Below, one piece after another: positions 16,096 to 25,210 of a stretch of 64,000 bases of DNA. Under the pieces are notes generated by a model, which was given only the letters and a program-made list of their open reading frames with translations, did no database searches and had not been told where the DNA came from. Within the stretch, counting starts at the first letter, position 1; each line of letters opens with the position of its first letter. The stretch comes from Virgibacillus sp. MSP4-1 (GTDB lineage Bacteria > Bacillota > Bacilli > Bacillales > Alkalibacillaceae), in NCBI RefSeq assembly GCF_010092505.1, contig NZ_CP048021.1, positions 3,162,001 to 3,226,000 on the forward strand. The letters are read 5' to 3'. A program made the position numbers and the translations under genes.

Positions 16096-17001
16096 ATGTA
16101 TTCTTATCTTAATGGTACACAGTATAATGCATATAATCTTGTGCAAACGGATACTCATCTGTTAGCAGATATTCAGAAAGCCATTCATGGAGAGTATAGT
16201 GCCATTGCCTGTTACAAGAACTTAGCTGAGATGGCACCTGCAAAGGATGTGAAGGAAAAAATAGTTGAGATACGACAGGATGAAAAACGACATTTTGAGG
16301 AGTTCAGTCATATTTATACAAACCTGTCAGGACAAAGCCCGGATTATACCATTACTGAGGAATGTCCGAACAACTATAGAGCAGGGATTGAATTTGCTTT
16401 TAAAGATGAACAGGAGACCGTTGATTTTTATTTGGATATAGCTGATCGGGCTGATGACCCATATATTAAAGACAGGTTCCGTCGTGCGGCTGCCGATGAA
16501 CAGAATCATGCCGTCTGGTTTATGTTTTTTATCTCAAAGTTAAGAAATCGTGCTATCGAGCATCGACAAATCGAGAATTTTGGTGCAAAAGGGGCGTTGG
16601 GTGCAGCTGCACTGACTCTCCCTCAAATGTTAACGTATGCCCTTCAGGATGAATATCTGGCCCAAGCGAGATATGAAAATGTTTTGGCAACCTTTGGGGA
16701 TATCAGAACGTTCACTCAAATAAAAGAAGCAGAAAGGCGACATATCCAGGCGCTTTTGCCACTTTTTGAACGGTATCAGGTGCCGCTTCCTCAAAATATC
16801 GCCCAGAGTTTTGTCAGCACACCGGATAGTATTAAAGCCGCATATCAGGCTGGCGTTCAGGGTGAGATAGAAAACATTTCAATGTATGATCGGTTCCTGG
16901 CCTATAATCTTCCTTTTGATGTGAGGACTGTTTTTCAGCAGGTCCGGAATGCTTCTGTCAATCATTTGGCAGCGTTTGAAAGAGGGCTTGCCAGAGCATA
17001 G
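16096..17001 (+). CDS. Tandem ferritin-like (rubrerythrin-type + DUF2202-type) protein
   Basis: The 301-residue protein appears to be a fusion of two four-helix ferritin-like domains. Domain 1 (about 20-160) has EYSAIACYKNLAE, DEKRHFEEF, EQETVDFYLDIAD and DEQNHAVWF, four helices with the E...ExxH pattern of a di-iron site. Domain 2 (about 180-300) has ALQDEYLAQARYENVLATFG, EAERRHIQALLPLFERY, GEIENISMYDRFLAY and NHLAAFERGL, resembling DUF2202. A role in iron binding or peroxide handling is likely but unproven. No signal peptide. GAAGGAGGACAATC precedes the ATG; the gene is monocistronic. Confidence 0.75.
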   Translation: MYSYLNGTQYNAYNLVQTDTHLLADIQKAIHGEYSAIACYKNLAEMAPAKDVKEKIVEIRQDEKRHFEEFSHIYTNLSGQSPDYTITEECPNNYRAGIEFAFKDEQETVDFYLDIADRADDPYIKDRFRRAAADEQNHAVWFMFFISKLRNRAIEHRQIENFGAKGALGAAALTLPQMLTYALQDEYLAQARYENVLATFGDIRTFTQIKEAERRHIQALLPLFERYQVPLPQNIAQSFVSTPDSIKAAYQAGVQGEIENISMYDRFLAYNLPFDVRTVFQQVRNASVNHLAAFERGLARA

Positions 17002-17064
17002 GGTATATACACTCGCTTATATTTTGCGAATAAAAGATTGTTGACCAATCTCCCTGTAAGTTGA

Positions 17065-17096
17065 AAGAAAAAGGTGGTCCTCTAAAGGAACCACCT
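17065..17096 (-). terminator. Terminator of the HAD phosphatase gene
   Basis: Minus-strand AGGTGGTTCC and GGaCCACCT pair and are followed by TTTTTCTTTC. Confidence 0.75.
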
Positions 17097-17111
17097 GATC
17101 TTTTTCGTATA

Positions 17112-18005
17112 TTAAAATTTTTCAGGTGCAGGTTCATTTCCCTGCTTCATTTCCTCAAGCATTTCTTCAATCGCATAAGCGACTCCATCTTCTTCATTCG
17201 TTTTCGTTTTATAGTTGCAGAGGGATAAAATCTCCTCGGCTGCATTTTCCATGGCCACGCCACGTCCTGCACGTTCCAGCATGCTTTTATCATTTAAATT
17301 ATCACCCAGAGCCATAACATCCTCCATGGAAATGTTCATTTGTTTAGCTAGTCGCTCCAGGGCCATTCCTTTTTGTGCATTCGGGTGATTAAATTCAAGG
17401 TTCATGTGACCGGATGACGTAATCGCGATATCCGATTCATTTTTCAGCTGCTCATAAACCATTTCCAGGTTGTCTGGATTCAAAGATGAACAAAGCATTT
17501 TAAAGATCTGAATATCGTTATGATTGATTAATTTACGATAATCATCGATAAACTGTATTTTTTCATTTTGAAAGCGCTGATTCACCTGTGTCTCAACTTC
17601 TTCTCTTGTCACATCCGGATTGGCCGATTTCATAATGTCCTCAAGAACTTCCGCAAACTGCTCCCGGCTTGAAGAATAAATCCCATCACTCGTGAAAAAT
17701 TCAATATATAAATGGGCATCCTGACTGACAGCAAGGATTTTTTTGCACGTTTCCCGGTCCATTGGGATACTGTCGATCAAATGGTGGTTCTCATCATAAA
17801 TAGTCGCCCCGTTTAAGGCAATAATCGGACAGTTTATACCTGCATGCTTAAGAGGCTTAATGGCTGCATCATAGGATCTTCCGGTTGCAGCCGCAAACTG
17901 TATCCCCTTCGATCGTGCTTTATTTATCGCTTTGATATTTCTTTCACTAATCATCCCTTTTTCATTTAAGAGGGTTCCGTCAAAATCTGATGCAATGAAC
18001 TTCAT
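17112..18005 (-). CDS. Cof-type HAD-IIB phosphatase
   Basis: The 297-residue cytosolic phosphatase has the four HAD motifs: DFDGTLL at residues 7-13 (nucleophile Asp7, acid/base Asp9), AATGRSYD around 39, Lys in the NAQKGMALE stretch near 209, and MALGDNLNDKSML near 230. The C2-type cap between about 85 and 190 defines subclass IIB (Cof/YitU/YkrA-like). Likely substrates are sugar phosphates, FMN-type cofactors or PLP; they cannot be told apart here. The gene stands alone, leftward, between convergent and divergent neighbours. Confidence 0.87.
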   Translation of the reverse strand: MKFIASDFDGTLLNEKGMISERNIKAINKARSKGIQFAAATGRSYDAAIKPLKHAGINCPIIALNGATIYDENHHLIDSIPMDRETCKKILAVSQDAHLYIEFFTSDGIYSSSREQFAEVLEDIMKSANPDVTREEVETQVNQRFQNEKIQFIDDYRKLINHNDIQIFKMLCSSLNPDNLEMVYEQLKNESDIAITSSGHMNLEFNHPNAQKGMALERLAKQMNISMEDVMALGDNLNDKSMLERAGRGVAMENAAEEILSLCNYKTKTNEEDGVAYAIEEMLEEMKQGNEPAPEKF

Positions 18006-18212
18006 CTATAACGCCTGCCTTATTGTAATGTTTTCGTCCTGTTTTTTGCTATATAGATGGATGAGTCAGAGTCTTTGTTGATTTACATCAACACCGGACA
18101 TTGTTATCCAATCAATATAGAGAAGGGGTTTACTTGAAAAACTTTTGTCTATCCTCTAATTTAAACATAGAAGTGTCAAGATTGAAATGCAAAAATGGAA
18201 GGTGAAGAAAAG

Positions 18213-18974
18213 ATGGATTTACAGCTGCAAGGAAAACATGTGCTCGTAACGGGTGGTTCAAAAGGTATTGGAAAGGCGATTGCCAAAGAGTTTCTAGAGG
18301 AAGGTGCCCGTGTATCGATTGCGGCCCGAAACCTGAATGATCTGGAGAAAACAAAAGAAGAATTAGGGAAAGGCATCTCCATTTATCAAACCGATATAAC
18401 GAATGCAGATGAGCGTGAGAAACTCATGCAATCCTTTGTGAACGAGCACGGTTCAATTGATGTTCTGATTAATAATGCCGGGGGAAGCAAAGGGGCAAAT
18501 ATCACAGACACAGAAATGGATTTATTTTATGATACATTGGAACTGAATTATTTTTCGGCGGTTCATTTAAGTAAGCTGGCTACTGAGTATATGAAAAAGA
18601 ACAACAGCGGCTCGATTATTAATATTACCTCCATCTATGGACGGGAGAGTGGAGGTAAGCCCACCTATAACAATGCTAAATCGGCTTTAATCAGTTTTAC
18701 AAAAGCTCTGGCGGATGAAGTGGCAGTTGATGGAGTGCGAGTGAACAGCATTGCACCGGGAAGTATTCTGCATGAAACCGGAAACTGGCAAAAACGGATT
18801 GAAGCGGACCCGGAAGGCATGAAGCAGTTTGTGAAAAGGGAGATCCCGGGTGGCCGATTTGGTACGCCTGAAGAAATTGCAAATGTGGCTGTGTTTCTTG
18901 CTTCAGAAAAGGCATCCTGGGTTGTGGGGACAAGCATAAATGTCGATGGAGGCCAGTCGAAAATGAATTTTTAG
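18213..18974 (+). CDS. SDR-family NAD(P)-dependent oxidoreductase
   Basis: A classical short-chain dehydrogenase of 253 residues: cofactor motif TGGSKGIGKAIA near residue 13, NNAGG at about 84, catalytic Ser in NITSIYGRES, and the YNNAK catalytic Tyr/Lys pair near 150, ending with VVGTSINVDGGQS. The Ser-Tyr-Lys triad is complete. A longer frame begins at 18195, but the ATG at 18213 has GGAAGGTGAAG at proper spacing. It is followed after 13 bases by the heme O synthase gene, so the two are probably co-transcribed. Substrate unknown. Confidence 0.87.
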   Translation: MDLQLQGKHVLVTGGSKGIGKAIAKEFLEEGARVSIAARNLNDLEKTKEELGKGISIYQTDITNADEREKLMQSFVNEHGSIDVLINNAGGSKGANITDTEMDLFYDTLELNYFSAVHLSKLATEYMKKNNSGSIINITSIYGRESGGKPTYNNAKSALISFTKALADEVAVDGVRVNSIAPGSILHETGNWQKRIEADPEGMKQFVKREIPGGRFGTPEEIANVAVFLASEKASWVVGTSINVDGGQSKMNF

Positions 18975-18987
18975 GAGGTGAACAAAC

Positions 18988-19908
18988 ATGGCAAAAGAAG
19001 TAACCTCCTCCGTCAATCAGGTGAAAGATGAGCAGGTAAAGTCGTCTTTGCTTACCGATTTAAGGGAACTTTTTAAAGCAGGTGTTCTGATTGCGAACGT
19101 ACTCCCTGTTTTTACAGGCTTTTGGTTAGCGATCAGGTTAACAGGGCTGTCGTTTTCCAATCATCTTTCTTTGCTGCTGATGACGATTATTGGCAGTACA
19201 TGTGTGATGGCAGGAGCTCTTATTATAAATAACTGGTATGATGTTGATATTGACACCATTATGAGACGGACGCAAAAGCGGCCAACAGTTACCGGGCATA
19301 TGTCCTTAAAGACGGTATTATGGCTTGGAATTCTTTTTAGTGTTACAGGTATGATATTTTTATGGTTTACCAGTGCTGAAGCAGCGTTCTGGGCTTTTGT
19401 CGGCTGGATTACATATGTATGGTTATATACGATGTGGTCCAAACGCAGGTATACGTTAAACACGCTGATTGGGAGTGTTTCCGGAGCGGTCACCCCCCTG
19501 ATTGGATGGGGAGCTGTTTCCTCAACTTTTCATATCATACCTATTGTGCTTTTTTTAGTGATGTTTATTTGGCAGGTGCCCCATACATTTGCTGTAGCTA
19601 TACGAAAACATGATGAGTATAAAGCAGCTGGAGTGGCCATGCTCCCGGTTGTTCATGGAATCGACATTACGAAGCGGCAGACCACGGTATATATTGCCTG
19701 TTTATTTCCGCTTCCCTTTTTATTAGCAGAGTTGGGGGTTGCTTTTGTTTTACTCGCCACACTGCTTAATATAGGCTGGTTCATCTTTGCTGTCCGTGGT
19801 TTTTTCACGGACGACCATCTGAAATGGGCAAGGACCATTTTCCTGTATTCCCTGAACTATCTGGTCATTTTTTATATTGCCATAATTATTGTAACGGCCG
19901 TTTCTTAA
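18988..19908 (+). CDS. ctaB: Heme O synthase (protoheme IX farnesyltransferase)
   Basis: The 306-residue UbiA-type prenyltransferase has about nine membrane helices. The first Asp-rich motif is NNWYDVDIDTIMRRTQKRP near residue 78, and the second region is IRKHDEYKAAGVAMLPVV near 205. It attaches farnesyl to heme b, giving heme O for the terminal oxidases. No ctaA or oxidase subunit genes are adjacent, so it may be a second copy like ctaO of B. subtilis rather than the one in the cta operon. TTAGGAGGTGAAC precedes the ATG. Confidence 0.9.
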   Translation: MAKEVTSSVNQVKDEQVKSSLLTDLRELFKAGVLIANVLPVFTGFWLAIRLTGLSFSNHLSLLLMTIIGSTCVMAGALIINNWYDVDIDTIMRRTQKRPTVTGHMSLKTVLWLGILFSVTGMIFLWFTSAEAAFWAFVGWITYVWLYTMWSKRRYTLNTLIGSVSGAVTPLIGWGAVSSTFHIIPIVLFLVMFIWQVPHTFAVAIRKHDEYKAAGVAMLPVVHGIDITKRQTTVYIACLFPLPFLLAELGVAFVLLATLLNIGWFIFAVRGFFTDDHLKWARTIFLYSLNYLVIFYIAIIIVTAVS

Positions 19909-19963
19909 GGCTGGCAAAAATGCACAATAGTAAAGAAGCCCCCGATTAGAAAAACTAATTTGT

Positions 19964-20001
19964 AAGGAAGCTGGGCTGCCCGGCTTCCTAGCTGTTATTT
20001 T
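19964..20001 (+). terminator. Terminator after heme O synthase gene
   Basis: AGGAAGCtGGG and CCCgGCTTCCT form the stem; TTATTTTT follows after six bases. Confidence 0.6.
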
Positions 20002-20023
20002 TCCAAGAGGGAAGGTGTATGAT

Positions 20024-20203
20024 GTGGGTAAAAAACGTAAAAAAGGCCAGGTCAAGCCGGAAATTGAAAAGGTTGATACGGAAGAAATTAAGCATCATAC
20101 GTCCCATCCTGATCAAAGTGAAGTGAATATGCAGGATGTAAACTTTGCTCCTGGTGAAAATGGTTATATTTCAGGTGGGAATGAAGGGAATATTTATGGC
20201 TGA
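20024..20203 (+). CDS. Small hypothetical protein
   Basis: A 59-residue hydrophilic product starting at GTG 20024 (AGAGGGAAGG lies eight bases upstream; the frame could extend to GTG 20015). Basic N-terminus (KKRKKGQVKPE) and Gly/Asn-rich C-terminus (ENGYISGGNEGNIYG). No family recognised. It overlaps the next small gene, so both belong to one transcript. Confidence 0.5.
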   Translation: MGKKRKKGQVKPEIEKVDTEEIKHHTSHPDQSEVNMQDVNFAPGENGYISGGNEGNIYG

Positions 20204-20345
20204 ACAGCAGAGCCCGAAAGAGGATACAAGGCAAAGGGATCATCGCTATGAATTTGCTGAAGAACTTTCTGATGGGCGTATTAGAGACGAGGCCATAAAC
20301 CGCCAAATGAAAAGGCAACGGAAAAAGGGTTGCGGCGGTCTGTAA
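20196..20345 (+). CDS. Small hypothetical protein, YfhD-like composition
   Basis: A 49-residue, highly charged product (RYEFAEELSDG then a basic tail RQMKRQRKKGCGG). AAGGGAA lies six bases before the ATG at 20196, which overlaps the previous stop. The EFAEELSDG stretch is loosely reminiscent of the small YfhD spore-related proteins, but that is not firm. A strong terminator follows. Confidence 0.5.
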   Translation: MAEQQSPKEDTRQRDHRYEFAEELSDGRIRDEAINRQMKRQRKKGCGGL

Positions 20346-20353
20346 TAAGAATC

Positions 20354-20382
20354 AGGGGAGGCAGAAGAAGCTGCCTCCCCTT
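20354..20382 (+). terminator. Rho-independent terminator
   Basis: GGGGAGGCAG and CTGCCTCCCC are perfect arms around a six-base loop, then TTGGTTTG. Confidence 0.75.
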
Positions 20383-20431
20383 GGTTTGTACCATTAATCA
20401 TTGACGTATCATTCCATTATGTCCACTCTGC

Positions 20432-20794
20432 CTATTGAGGGTAACGATTATATAAAAACCACAGCAAAGCAAGCATAATGAGATCAAGGCGTGCTTCAAA
20501 TAAAAAGGACATAAATCCTGTTTCCAAAATCGGGATTTTGGTCAGGAAAATGGCACCAAACATAATAAAAATCAAAGGGATAGAAGCGAGTTTAACCCAC
20601 TTTTGCGCTAAAAAGCAGATAGCCCCGATCACTTCAATGACCGCAATAACCTTGACCATAATCAGGGGGTAAGGAAGTCCCATATGAATAAAGTGCTGGC
20701 CAAAATCCTCATTTATCAATTTCATGATTCCGGATGTAAGAAAAACAAAGGCTGTAACATAGCTCATCATTTTTAATGGTGACAGTCTGTACAT
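20432..20794 (-). CDS. DoxX-family membrane protein
   Basis: The 120-residue protein has four membrane helices and the DoxX pattern: an N-terminal helix with FVFLTSGIMKLIN, then VIAVIEVIGAICFL and FEARLDLIMLALLWFLYN. DoxX proteins are small quinone- or thiol-redox-associated membrane proteins; the exact role is unclear. GAGGGAGGGATTTC precedes the ATG on the minus strand. Confidence 0.8.
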   Translation of the reverse strand: MYRLSPLKMMSYVTAFVFLTSGIMKLINEDFGQHFIHMGLPYPLIMVKVIAVIEVIGAICFLAQKWVKLASIPLIFIMFGAIFLTKIPILETGFMSFLFEARLDLIMLALLWFLYNRYPQ

Positions 20795-20857
20795 GAAATC
20801 CCTCCCTCATTCACTTTATGCAGGGATGAGGACAAACAGTCATATTTTTTGTTCACG

Positions 20858-20898
20858 CATAACTAGCCGTCATACACCCCCTGAGGGTTATACCTTTC
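20858..20898 (+). repeat. Interspersed element, copy 4 (diverged)
   Basis: CGCATAACTAGCCGTCATAC followed by ACCCCCTGAGGGTTATACC. The left end CGCAT-AACTRGCCGT is shared with the copy at 6728. It lies in the 260-base spacer upstream of doxX and the oxidase gene. Confidence 0.5.
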
Positions 20899-21056
20899 GT
20901 TGCAGGAATCATAAAATATAGAGTTTATCTGAGAAATCAGTGGAGGACACGTCCGAATCCGGCAAGTTGACTATTCTGAGATAGGGATGAACTACCACTG
21001 TTTGAGATTTCCCTTTATAATGGAAATAGAAATATGAATAGAAAAGGTGTTTTAAC

Positions 21057-22175
21057 ATGAAAAAAGTTATTGTAGCAGGCGCGGGTATTTTAGGAGCTTC
21101 AACAGCCTATCACTTAGCGAAGGACGGAGCAGAAGTGATCATCGTGGATCGCTTTGATGAGGGGCAGGCGACAGACTCTGCAGCAGGCATGATCTGCCCG
21201 TGGCTGTCCCAGCGCCGAAATAAGGCGTGGTACCAGTTAGCCAAAGGCGGTGCACGCTATTTTCCCGATCTGGTTCAGCAGTTGGCAGGGGACGGAGAGG
21301 AGAACACCGGATATTATCGTTCAGGGACTCTTTTCGTTCATTCAGATAAAGAAAAGTTAGAAAAGAAGATAAAGATGGCGGAAAAAAGGCGGGAGGATGC
21401 ACCGGAAATGGGTGAAATTACTTCTCTTAGTCCTGAAGAAACCCAACGATATTTCCCGCCATTAAAGGAAGGTTATCACGGGGTTCTGGTCAGTGGAGGT
21501 GCACGTGTGGACGGACGTGCCATGCGTAAGGCGCTTATTCGTGGAGCTGCCAGGCATGGGGCCGTTTTTGTGGAAGGAGATGCCACTCTTACTTTTGACG
21601 GGAACCGTGTGACGGGCGTTCAAGTGAATGACGAAACCTTTGAGGCGGATGAAGTCGTCGTAACGGCCGGAGCATGGTCTAAAGACATGGTAAAGCCACT
21701 GGGAATAGATCTGGATATTACGTATCAGAAGGGGCAGGTCGTTCATTTGGAAATCCCGGGGGTGGAGACTCATCAATGGCCTGTTATTATGCCTCCTAAT
21801 GATCAGCACATTCTGGCCTTTGAAAGTGGCAGAATCGTGATTGGTGCCACCCATGAAGATGATACTGGACTGGACGTGCGGGTGACTGCTGGAGGCGTCA
21901 GTGAGGTTCTCGGAAAAGCACTGGATGTGGCCCCAGGCTTATCAGAGAGCACAATCATGGATACAAGAACCGGATTTCGCCCTTACACACCAGGGTCTCT
22001 GCCGGTCATTGGCCCTCTTCCGGGCTTTGAAGGTATCTATCTTGCCAATGGGCTCGGTGCATCCGGACTTACCAGTGGACCATACCTGGGAAGAGAATTG
22101 GCTAAGCTGGTATTACATAAGCAAACCGAAATCGATATAAGCTTATATGATGTAAAAGGTGCCATCCAAACCTAA
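21057..22175 (+). CDS. FAD-dependent amine/amino-acid oxidase (DAO family)
   Basis: The 372-residue flavoprotein begins with the dinucleotide-binding motif VAGAGILGASTAYHLAKDG (residues 5-23) and VIIVDR, followed by the DAO-family residues SAAGMICPWLSQRR near 42, GARVDGRAMRKALI near 147, and the C-terminal FAD-binding block TRTGFRPYTPGSLPVIGP and LANGLGASGLTSGPYLG. It would oxidise a primary or secondary amine or D-amino acid, using FAD. Related proteins include glycine oxidase and DadA; the substrate cannot be assigned. GAAAAGGTG precedes the ATG. A 55-base gap separates it from the channel-like gene. Confidence 0.85.
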   Translation: MKKVIVAGAGILGASTAYHLAKDGAEVIIVDRFDEGQATDSAAGMICPWLSQRRNKAWYQLAKGGARYFPDLVQQLAGDGEENTGYYRSGTLFVHSDKEKLEKKIKMAEKRREDAPEMGEITSLSPEETQRYFPPLKEGYHGVLVSGGARVDGRAMRKALIRGAARHGAVFVEGDATLTFDGNRVTGVQVNDETFEADEVVVTAGAWSKDMVKPLGIDLDITYQKGQVVHLEIPGVETHQWPVIMPPNDQHILAFESGRIVIGATHEDDTGLDVRVTAGGVSEVLGKALDVAPGLSESTIMDTRTGFRPYTPGSLPVIGPLPGFEGIYLANGLGASGLTSGPYLGRELAKLVLHKQTEIDISLYDVKGAIQT

Positions 22176-22230
22176 GGCATCATTGTTTTCCATTTAAAAT
22201 AGAAGATGAATCAGGGGAGAGGGAAAAACG

Positions 22231-22827
22231 ATGCAAAAGGTCATGAAATCCATTTATGAAACGATCATGATCATTCTGGTTATGATGACCATCATAACGC
22301 TGTGGACAGAGAACACCTACAATTCCACGATTAATTGGGTAGTATGGGCGATATTCTTTACCGATTTTGTGATACGTCTTATCTTTACCCGGGATCGCTG
22401 GACGTTTGTAAAGCAAAATCCCTTTCTCCTCATTGCCATTATTCCGCTGGATCAGTTTTTTCAGGTGGCACGCATTGTTCGTATTTTTTACCTGTTCAGA
22501 ATTAAGACGATCACGAAATACTATATCACCCCGCATATTGATAAACTAACCTATCGGGCAAAGGTCATCATTATGGTGGTGATTTTTGGATTGCTGTTCA
22601 TGGAAGCTCTGTGGATCTGGAATCTTGAAAACACGGTAACCAGCTTTTTTAAGGGTCTGTATGTCGTCTTTAGTCATTTGCTGTTTTTTGGGCATCGAAT
22701 TTTTCAAATTGAAAATGTTTATGCTATATGGATGCTTACAGCTACTTCCATTGTGGGGATCGTTTTTCAGGGGCTGGCTCTGCAATGGTTTTTTTCCAAG
22801 GCGGAAGGATTTTACAAGCGTAAATAA
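22231..22827 (+). CDS. Voltage-gated-channel-like membrane protein without selectivity filter
   Basis: The 198-residue protein follows the outline of a voltage-gated cation channel subunit: an N-terminal helix pair, FVIRLIFTRDRW, an S4-like helix with regularly spaced Arg (QVARIVRIFYLFRIK, about residues 75-89), and two further helices enclosing a re-entrant-looking segment (FKGLYVVFSHLLFFGHRIF). In potassium channels this segment would hold TVGYG; here it is FFGHR, so the classical filter is absent. It may be a non-canonical channel, a voltage-sensor protein, or a degenerate subunit. CAGGGGAGAGGG precedes the ATG. Confidence 0.6.
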   Translation: MQKVMKSIYETIMIILVMMTIITLWTENTYNSTINWVVWAIFFTDFVIRLIFTRDRWTFVKQNPFLLIAIIPLDQFFQVARIVRIFYLFRIKTITKYYITPHIDKLTYRAKVIIMVVIFGLLFMEALWIWNLENTVTSFFKGLYVVFSHLLFFGHRIFQIENVYAIWMLTATSIVGIVFQGLALQWFFSKAEGFYKRK

Positions 22828-22893
22828 AAGAAATGATATAACGAAGATGAATTGTACATAGAAAACGTGACTCTGTAGATGAGGTGAGGAGAA

Positions 22894-25008
22894 ATGAGAA
22901 ATTTGTTAAGGAATGTGACGGATTTTGTTACGACGAAAAAGGGGATGTGGATGACCCTTTCTGCATGGCTGCTGCTGACTTTGCTGTTAGCCGTGTTTGC
23001 TCCAAGTGCACGGGAATATGTTGTCTCAAGTGTTGATTCCCTCCCGGAGGATGCTCAATCAGTTATCGCACAAAATAAGGTGGATGAATATTTTGAAGGC
23101 GGGGACACGATTCCAGCTATGCTCGTCTTTCAATCTGAAAACGAGCTTGCACCAGAAAAACTGATGGACTTATTTGGGGACATCACACCGGAAAATGTGG
23201 ATGGACTGGAGCAGGTCATTCCGCTTAAGCAGTTACCACCACAGTCTGTAAGGGGATTTTTCTCGGAGGATCAGACAACAGCTGTCCTGCCTGTAAGTTT
23301 TGATGCATCCCTGGAAACGGAAGAACTGGACGCAGGATTGTCTGAAATCAAGTCCATAACCAGTGAACAGACAGATTTATCCTTGAACGTAACCGGTCCG
23401 GCTGGGATTGCTGTCGATACGACGGAACTTTTTAAAAGAGCCGATGTGGTTCTGCTGTTATCAACAGTGGCTTTAATTCTTGTTTTACTCATTGTGATAT
23501 ACCGATCGCCGCTGCTTGCGCTCATTCCGTTAATTGCAGCTGCTTTTGTTTATGAAGTGGTGAATCAGGTATTGGGACTGATTGGAAAAGCAGGGCTTCC
23601 TTTAGCCAATCAATCCTTATCCATCATGTCGATTCTGTTATTTGCATCTGTCATTGATTATTCTTTATTTGTATTCTCGCGTTACCGGGAAGAACTGAAG
23701 GATCATGAAAGTAAATTTACAGCTATGAGGGAAGCGATGCGTGAGGTTGGAATTCCGGTCTTTTATTCCGGCGGTACGGTTTTAGCTGCCATGCTTGTGC
23801 TGTTCTTTGCGGAATTTGGAGATTATCAGAATTTCGCTCCTTTATTTGGAACGACGATGTTCTTTGTGATGCTTGCTTCCGTAACATTCGTGCCGGCACT
23901 GTTTACCTTGTTTGGGCGCAAATCCTTCTGGCCGAAAATCCCTCAGGTAGGGGAGCAGAGAAAACGCGGTCATTCCTTCTGGGGGAAAGCAGGTCGAATG
24001 GTCGTCAAGAAACCAGTCATCTCTATAGTTGCTGTCGGTGCATTTCTCGTACTTTCAGCAGGCAACTTAGTTAATCTGAACTATGAATTTGATACGATTA
24101 AGTCTTTCCCTGAAGATATGCCATCCCGTGAAGGATACGAGATACTGGAGGATAAGTTTGAAAAAGGGGATCTTGCACCAACTACGGTTTTATTTGAAGC
24201 TGAAGAAGAAGTCAGTAAAACCGGACAGGAAGCACTGGCGGACGCACTTAGAAATCAGCCGTTAATCGGTGAGGTAAGCATAAATGGACTAAGTGAAGAC
24301 GGCAAGGCAGTAAGGTATCAATTAATCTTTGAAGAAAATCCTTACGCCACAGAAACGATGGATGCTCTTGAAACAATGAGAAAGAATTCCGGTGCATTAA
24401 CCGAAGCAGCGGGAGTAGAGGGGGAGTTATTCTTTGCCGGGGAAACAGCCACAAAGATTGATGACCGTTCGATTAATAATCGGGACCTTATCGTTATTGT
24501 GACACTTGAAACCATATTAATTTTAGTTATGCTCTTTTTCTTAACGAGGTCGGTGAAAATGCCTTTATACATGATGGGTACCATTCTTGTGTCGTTTGTT
24601 GCAGCACTTGGTCTGGGAATGTTTTTAACCGATATTCTCTTTGGAATTGAATCCATCAGTAACCGGGTTCCGTTGTATTCCTTTGTATTCCTGGTGGCGC
24701 TTGGAATCGATTATAATATCATGTTAATTTCCCGGTTTTTAGAGGAGCGACGCAGGCATCCGGTTAAGAAAGCCGTAACGATTGCTGTGGAAAATACAGG
24801 CGGAGTGATATCATCAGCCGGGATTATCCTTGCAGCTACCTTTGCTGTCTTAATGACCCAGCCGATTCAGATATTATTTGTTTTTGGCTTTATTGTCGCC
24901 ATTGGCATATTATTGGACACCTTTATTATTCGTGGTGTGCTCATGCCGGCTTTAATTGTATTATTTGAAAAAGGTAAAAAAGAACAGACAGCATCCAGGG
25001 CAGAATAA
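22894..25008 (+). CDS. MMPL-family transporter (YdfJ-like)
   Basis: The 704-residue RND-superfamily protein has two repeated halves, each a membrane helix, a large extracellular domain (about 40-180 and 395-540) and five more helices. Conserved MMPL parts include ASVIDYSLFVFSRYREEL near residue 250 and the matching ALGIDYNIMLISRFLEERRR near 605, whose buried Asp residues carry protons. These exporters move lipids, siderophores or hydrophobic drugs. It is similar in size and design to B. subtilis YdfJ. GGTGAGGAG precedes the ATG; a terminator follows. No adjacent TetR/MarR regulator is present. Confidence 0.85.
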   Translation: MRNLLRNVTDFVTTKKGMWMTLSAWLLLTLLLAVFAPSAREYVVSSVDSLPEDAQSVIAQNKVDEYFEGGDTIPAMLVFQSENELAPEKLMDLFGDITPENVDGLEQVIPLKQLPPQSVRGFFSEDQTTAVLPVSFDASLETEELDAGLSEIKSITSEQTDLSLNVTGPAGIAVDTTELFKRADVVLLLSTVALILVLLIVIYRSPLLALIPLIAAAFVYEVVNQVLGLIGKAGLPLANQSLSIMSILLFASVIDYSLFVFSRYREELKDHESKFTAMREAMREVGIPVFYSGGTVLAAMLVLFFAEFGDYQNFAPLFGTTMFFVMLASVTFVPALFTLFGRKSFWPKIPQVGEQRKRGHSFWGKAGRMVVKKPVISIVAVGAFLVLSAGNLVNLNYEFDTIKSFPEDMPSREGYEILEDKFEKGDLAPTTVLFEAEEEVSKTGQEALADALRNQPLIGEVSINGLSEDGKAVRYQLIFEENPYATETMDALETMRKNSGALTEAAGVEGELFFAGETATKIDDRSINNRDLIVIVTLETILILVMLFFLTRSVKMPLYMMGTILVSFVAALGLGMFLTDILFGIESISNRVPLYSFVFLVALGIDYNIMLISRFLEERRRHPVKKAVTIAVENTGGVISSAGIILAATFAVLMTQPIQILFVFGFIVAIGILLDTFIIRGVLMPALIVLFEKGKKEQTASRAE

Positions 25009-25013
25009 ATCAA

Positions 25014-25066
25014 GGGGCTTAACCGTCACGTATCTAAGTGGTGAATGGTTAAGCCTTCCCTTTTTT
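25014..25066 (+). terminator. Terminator of the MMPL gene
   Basis: GGCTTAACC and GGTTAAGCC pair across a 22-base loop, then CCCTTTTTTC. Confidence 0.7.
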
Positions 25067-25210
25067 CGGGGAAAATATAGATATGGTCCGGGGATTTGTT
25101 CAAAAAAGATTCACATATGTTCAAAAATTGTTAAGCAACTTTCATCAAACTTTCACACGAATCAAATAGAATAACCGTAGATGTCTTGTACACTGATAGG
25201 AGGAAAGGAA

